Assembly (NCBI RefSeq): GCF_008704205.1 | Contig: NZ_VXLC01000017.1 | Coordinates: 1 to 64,000, forward strand | Reading direction: 5' to 3' | DNA from: Nocardia colli | GTDB taxonomy: Bacteria; Actinomycetota; Actinomycetes; Mycobacteriales; Mycobacteriaceae | DNA length: 64,000 bases | Shown: positions 60,844-64,000 of the stretch, one piece after another | Layout: each line of letters starts with the position of its first letter | Position numbering within the stretch: the stretch's first letter is position 1 | Made by a program: the position numbers and the translations under genes | Notes under the pieces: model-generated | Told to the model about the DNA's origin: nothing | What the model saw: only the letters and a program-made list of their open reading frames with translations | The model's database searches: none

Positions 60844-60964
60844 CCGCCGACCGCCGCGGTTACGTCCCGTTCGGGGCGCGAAATGGCGGAGCTGCTCGGC
60901 GGCAACGGAATCCGTACAGTGTGGGATGGCCGTTCGAAGGTGCGGCAGTGAGAGGTAGCGGGTT

Positions 60965-61387
60965 ATGGGTGAGCGGCCGGTCGATACATTCGAGCTGTGG
61001 GATACCGACGGGGACGGGCTCGTCTCGGTCGCGGACATCACCGCGGGTATTCGGGCGCTCGGCCTCGACGTGGATGACGATGCCGTCGAGCGGATGGTCG
61101 CCGCCGCCGACACCAACGGCGACTTCCTGATCTCCCGAGCGGAATTCGATGCCGCGCTGGTGGGTGGCCGGATCGAGGTCACCGACGCCGACGCCGCCTT
61201 CCAGGTCTTCGACGTGAATCAGGACGGCCGGATCTCGGTCGAGGAACTCGAATCCCTCATCCGCCACGTCGGCGAGGGACGCATTGAAGAGTCGGCCGAA
61301 ACCCTCCTGGCCGCCGCCGACCAGGACAACGACGGCTACCTCTCCCTCTCCGAATTCCGTTCCCTGCTGGACTTCCTCGCCCGCTGA
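60965..61387 (+). CDS. EF-hand calcium-binding protein (four loops)
   Basis: This 140-aa protein has four EF-hand loops at residues 13-24 (DTDGDGLVSVAD), 49-60 (DTNGDFLISRAE), 83-94 (DVNQDGRISVEE) and 119-130 (DQDNDGYLSLSE). All retain the acidic ligands at positions 1, 3 and 5, and position 12 is Glu in three and Asp in the first. It is calmodulin-sized with no export signal. It is monocistronic, with GAGAGG upstream of ATG 60965. Confidence 0.92.
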   Translation: MGERPVDTFELWDTDGDGLVSVADITAGIRALGLDVDDDAVERMVAAADTNGDFLISRAEFDAALVGGRIEVTDADAAFQVFDVNQDGRISVEELESLIRHVGEGRIEESAETLLAAADQDNDGYLSLSEFRSLLDFLAR

Positions 61388-61554
61388 GCCGAGGTTCGGC
61401 GAGCGGGACCTGGTGGTGGTGACACGCCGATTCGGCCGCCTTGATGTCCCGTTCGGTGTAATTGTCGGCTTGACGGTGTTAACCAGCTGGTCCTGGTCGG
61501 CGATAGGTCAGTATCTGGTCGCTCGATTCCAGCCGTACTTCACCTGCTGACCAC

Positions 61555-62241
61555 TCACACCGCGTTCCGCTCGACCGGCTGACTGCGCTGGGCGGCGATG
61601 GCGCGGACCGCATCCCGCATGTGGTCGATCAGCAGCTTGCGCGCGCGGGCGGGCGGTCCGGCGCCGATGGCGGTGCGGAGGTCGACATGCTCGCGGGCTT
61701 GTTCGTTCAGGTCTGGATTGGTTGTCTGCAAGGCGCCCAAGCACATTCGCGTCTCGATGAGCAGGGTGCGGGCGGCGCGAGCCAGGCGGGGGCTGCCCGC
61801 GCTGTCGACCAGCGCGACGTGGAACGCTTGGTCGGCGTCGGAAAGTGCTGCGGCATCGCCGATTTCGGCGGCCGCGCACATCCGGGTGACGCTGTCACCG
61901 AGCGCCGCGTAGGCGATCTCGCGGCGGCCGTCCAGGATCAGTTCCAGCGCACCGCCTTCGATGGCGGTCCTGGCCTGGTAGATGTCGACGACGTCGTCGA
62001 GGGTGAGGTCGATGACGAAGATGCCGCGATGGCGGATGCTGTGCAGCAGGCCCTCGGAGACCAAGCGCTGCATCGCCTCGCGGACCGGCCCGCGGGACAC
62101 GTCGAAGCGGGCCGCGAGGTCGGCCTCGCCGAGCTGATCGCCGGGGGCGAAGCTGCCGCGCATGATCGCCTCGCGCAGCCGGTCGGCGATCACCTCGGCC
62201 GTGGATTGCCTGCTGACCGGCTCGATCTCAACGAGCGGCAT
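61555..62241 (-). CDS. GntR-family regulator (FCD type)
   Basis: This 228-aa regulator has an N-terminal winged HTH (ADRLREAIMRGSFAPGDQLGEADLA, DVSRGPVREAMQRLVSEGLL). The C-terminal all-helical FCD ligand domain carries metal-site histidines (AFHVALVDSAG). It overlaps the start of its own transcript partner, the racemase-superfamily gene at 62228, by 14 bases. It probably controls this enzyme pair and the divergent dehydrogenase in response to a carboxylic acid. Confidence 0.92.
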   Translation of the reverse strand: MPLVEIEPVSRQSTAEVIADRLREAIMRGSFAPGDQLGEADLAARFDVSRGPVREAMQRLVSEGLLHSIRHRGIFVIDLTLDDVVDIYQARTAIEGGALELILDGRREIAYAALGDSVTRMCAAAEIGDAAALSDADQAFHVALVDSAGSPRLARAARTLLIETRMCLGALQTTNPDLNEQAREHVDLRTAIGAGPPARARKLLIDHMRDAVRAIAAQRSQPVERNAV

Positions 62242-62959
62242 GTGCGTGCCTTTCTGTGAACAGGGTGCCGAGGGCCGGGCAGGTCACGGCGGCGCCGGCC
62301 AGTCGCAGCCCCGCCCAGATGGTGACCTGGTTGGCGGTGAGCACCGGCTTGCCGAGGGCGGCCTCGAGCTCCGGCAACACGGCAAGCGTATGCATGGCCG
62401 TGTCGGGGATGAGCAGCGCCTCGGCGTCGGGATGATCGTTGGCCACGGCGAGCTGCCGGACCTGCTCGGCGGTCAGGGTGCCGACCTCGGCGGCGGTGTC
62501 GATGCCCGCGCTGCGCATCGAGACCACCGTGATCCCGGCGTCGGCCAGGAATTCGACGAACAGCTCGGCGACATCGTCCGGGTAGCTGGCCGCGACCGCG
62601 ACGGTCCGTACGCCGAGCGCGCGCACCGCGTCCACGAAGGCGAGGCTGGTGCTGGTCGCGGGCACCCCCGCGGCGGTGGCCAACGCGTCGACCTGATCGC
62701 GCGCGCCGCGCGGCCCGTAGACGAAACTGCCTGAGGTACAAGCCCATACGACGGCCTCGGGCTGGTGCGGCGCGAGCAGTTCGGCCCCGTGCCGCAGCTT
62801 GTCCGGGCTACCCAGATCCAGCAGCTCGGGGATGGCGTGCAGATCGGTGCCGTAGATGTGCGCCACCGGCAGACCGGCGCCGAGCGCGGCGGCGGCCAGC
62901 GGGTAGTCGTCCTCGGCCGCGTGATCCGGGTAGATGAAACCGATGGTGGGTGTGCGCAT
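62228..62959 (-). CDS. Asp/Glu racemase-superfamily enzyme, single-Cys variant
   Basis: This 243-aa protein has the maleate isomerase/arylmalonate decarboxylase fold. The first catalytic Cys is present (Cys74 in VWACTSGSFV), but the second position reads LLIPDTAMH, with Asp186 in place of the Cys found in its neighbour. It is therefore unlikely to act by the two-cysteine mechanism. GGGAGAA precedes ATG 62959. The product lies between the two-Cys paralogue and gntR in one transcript. Confidence 0.85.
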   Translation of the reverse strand: MRTPTIGFIYPDHAAEDDYPLAAAALGAGLPVAHIYGTDLHAIPELLDLGSPDKLRHGAELLAPHQPEAVVWACTSGSFVYGPRGARDQVDALATAAGVPATSTSLAFVDAVRALGVRTVAVAASYPDDVAELFVEFLADAGITVVSMRSAGIDTAAEVGTLTAEQVRQLAVANDHPDAEALLIPDTAMHTLAVLPELEAALGKPVLTANQVTIWAGLRLAGAAVTCPALGTLFTERHAHAAR

Positions 62960-62976
62960 GTGTGGTGTTCTCCCGA

Positions 62977-63717
62977 TCAGAAGACGTTCAGTAGCCACTT
63001 GCCCGGGCCCATCATTGGCAGCTTCATCCGGCCGAGACAGGCCCACATGGTGAGCTGGTTCGCGGTGAGCACGGGTTTGCCGAGGGCCTGTTCCAGCGGT
63101 TCGATCACGTCGTAGGTGGGCAGGTTGGTGCAGCTGACGAAGATGGCCTGGGCGGCCGGATCGTCCGCGCCGACAATGCGTTCGGCGATGGTGCGGTAGT
63201 TGACCTTCCAGATGCCGCCGCCGAGCCCGAGATGGTCGGAGCGGATGACGGAACAGCCTGCCTCGCCGAGGAAGTCGTGCAACTTGTCGGTCAGGATCTC
63301 GTCGTACGGGGTGAGCACCGAGACCCGGCTGATATCCAGATGCCGGATCGCCTCGATCAGCGCCCCCGACGTCGTGACCGCATCCAATGCCCCTGCCGCG
63401 CAGATCGTTTCGCGCAACGATCGCTCGTACTCCAGGCCCTTGATGAAGCTGCCCGAAGTGCACAGGTACGCAACCACTTCCGGTTCGACGTGCAGCACGT
63501 CGCGGGTGGCGGTGGTCAAATGCGCCGGATTGGACACCAATTCGGCCATCGCCAACGAGACCGGTACCGGTTCATAGGGCGTTCGGGCGAGATGGAGGCT
63601 GACCTCCATCGGCGCCCAACGCCAGAGCTCACGTTCGAGCGCGAGGTCGAACGGAGCGATGATGCCGATGCCCCGTTGTGCGACGGGGCCCTCGATATCC
63701 GGGAAGCTGAGTTCCAC
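62977..63717 (-). CDS. Asp/Glu racemase-superfamily enzyme (maleate isomerase/AMDase-like)
   Basis: This 246-aa paralogue retains both catalytic cysteines: Cys86 in AYLCTSGSFIKG and Cys196 in IFVSCTNLPTYD. That pattern is like maleate cis-trans isomerase. It starts a three-gene minus-strand unit (this, the single-Cys paralogue, gntR) and is divergent from a 2-hydroxyacid dehydrogenase-like gene. The substrate is likely a dicarboxylate or substituted malonate. Confidence 0.87.
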   Translation of the reverse strand: MELSFPDIEGPVAQRGIGIIAPFDLALERELWRWAPMEVSLHLARTPYEPVPVSLAMAELVSNPAHLTTATRDVLHVEPEVVAYLCTSGSFIKGLEYERSLRETICAAGALDAVTTSGALIEAIRHLDISRVSVLTPYDEILTDKLHDFLGEAGCSVIRSDHLGLGGGIWKVNYRTIAERIVGADDPAAQAIFVSCTNLPTYDVIEPLEQALGKPVLTANQLTMWACLGRMKLPMMGPGKWLLNVF

Positions 63718-63791
63718 TACGGCCCCTCTCGCACTCAGCTGGCTGGACCTCCGAACAGAGTCGGATTGTTGACAATCATACGATGCGATCT

Positions 63792-63797
63792 TACTGT
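63792..63797 (+). promoter_or_regulatory. Leaderless -10 box TACTGT
   Basis: TACTGT is 6 bases before GTG 63804 in the divergent region between the racemase unit and the partial gene. Confidence 0.4.
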
Positions 63798-63803
63798 GTC
63801 AAT

Positions 63804-64000
63804 GTGGAAACGGGCCCCATTGTCACCGTCCTGCACAGTGACCGCGTGCCCGAGGCGGATCTGATGGCCGCCGTGGCAGCGCGGGCAACGGTGCGCTACA
63901 CCGAGGCAACCGGTCTGGCGACCGCGCTGCGCGGTGCCGACGTGCTGTTCGTCTACGACTTTCTGACCCGCGCGATCCCCGGCGCGTGGCCATCGGCCGA
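63804..64000 (+). CDS. 2-hydroxyacid dehydrogenase-like protein, partial (cut by window end)
   Basis: Only the first 65 codons are present. They start METGPIVTVLHSDRVPEADL and continue RGADVLFVYDFLTRAIPGAW, matching the N-terminal segment of D-isomer-specific 2-hydroxyacid dehydrogenases. GTG 63804 fits the leaderless pattern. An overlapping ATG (63802) is in another frame. It is probably part of the carboxylate catabolic unit run by the GntR regulator. Confidence 0.65.
   Translation, partial: METGPIVTVLHSDRVPEADLMAAVAARATVRYTEATGLATALRGADVLFVYDFLTRAIPGAWPSA

Noticed and set aside
1..64000. Insertion sequences, prophage genes, rRNA or CRISPR arrays
   Set aside because: I saw no transposase, integrase, phage structural gene, rRNA segment or repeat-spacer array anywhere in the window.

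Overview
The window is high-GC actinobacterial DNA with strong codon bias, frequent GTG and TTG starts, and many genes carrying a TANNNT -10 box only 6-8 bases before the start codon (leaderless transcripts). Gene content and order match the Nocardia/Rhodococcus/Mycobacterium group. The backbone runs parallel to the Mycobacterium tuberculosis Rv2854-Rv2836c and Rv2795c-Rv2793c neighbourhoods as I remember them: mqo, GNAT, chelatase, cobO, cobB, cobA/cysG, efpA-like, proS, rimP, nusA, ylxR, infB, rbfA, DHH, MATE, metallophosphoesterase, pptT, truB. I infer a Nocardia-like species. Layout: 1-11 kb holds cobalamin genes (cobQ, I+D chelatase, cobO, cobB, CobE/CbiG-type) interleaved with a VapBC-like toxin-antitoxin pair, two alpha/beta-hydrolase-type proteins, mqo and an acetyltransferase. 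11-21 kb is an accessory block between cobB and cobA: a VOC protein, a phosphotransferase with a partner of unknown function, a DoxX-type membrane protein, and a nucleobase module (2OG-Fe(II) oxygenase, yeast-type cytosine deaminase, PucR regulator, NCS1 permease). 21-24 kb has cobA/cysG and an EfpA-like exporter. 24-32 kb is a second accessory block: PPOX enzyme, class III aminotransferase, methylmalonate-semialdehyde dehydrogenase with a divergent PucR regulator, an F420-reductase-like gene, two tandem tRNA-mimic RNAs, a conserved protein of unknown function, an HD protein and a YaaA protein. 32-50 kb carries housekeeping translation genes. 50-60 kb is a lipid or xenobiotic oxidation region with two Baeyer-Villiger-type monooxygenases (one split by an in-frame amber codon), an HSL-type hydrolase, an SDR, an AarF/ABC1 kinase and two TetR regulators. 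60-64 kb has an EF-hand protein and a GntR-controlled pair of Asp/Glu-racemase-superfamily enzymes, with a divergent dehydrogenase cut by the window end. The most unusual item is at 30062-30358 on the minus strand. Two adjacent RNAs each show a T arm, the 3' acceptor strand, a 6-nt cap, the 5' acceptor strand and then a D arm. That is tRNA order turned inside out, with the anticodon stem continued by flanking helices. This is the architecture of YrlA-type Y RNAs (or, less likely, of permuted tRNA genes). No Ro60 gene lies in the window, and the nearest same-strand gene is a conserved 243-aa protein of unknown function.
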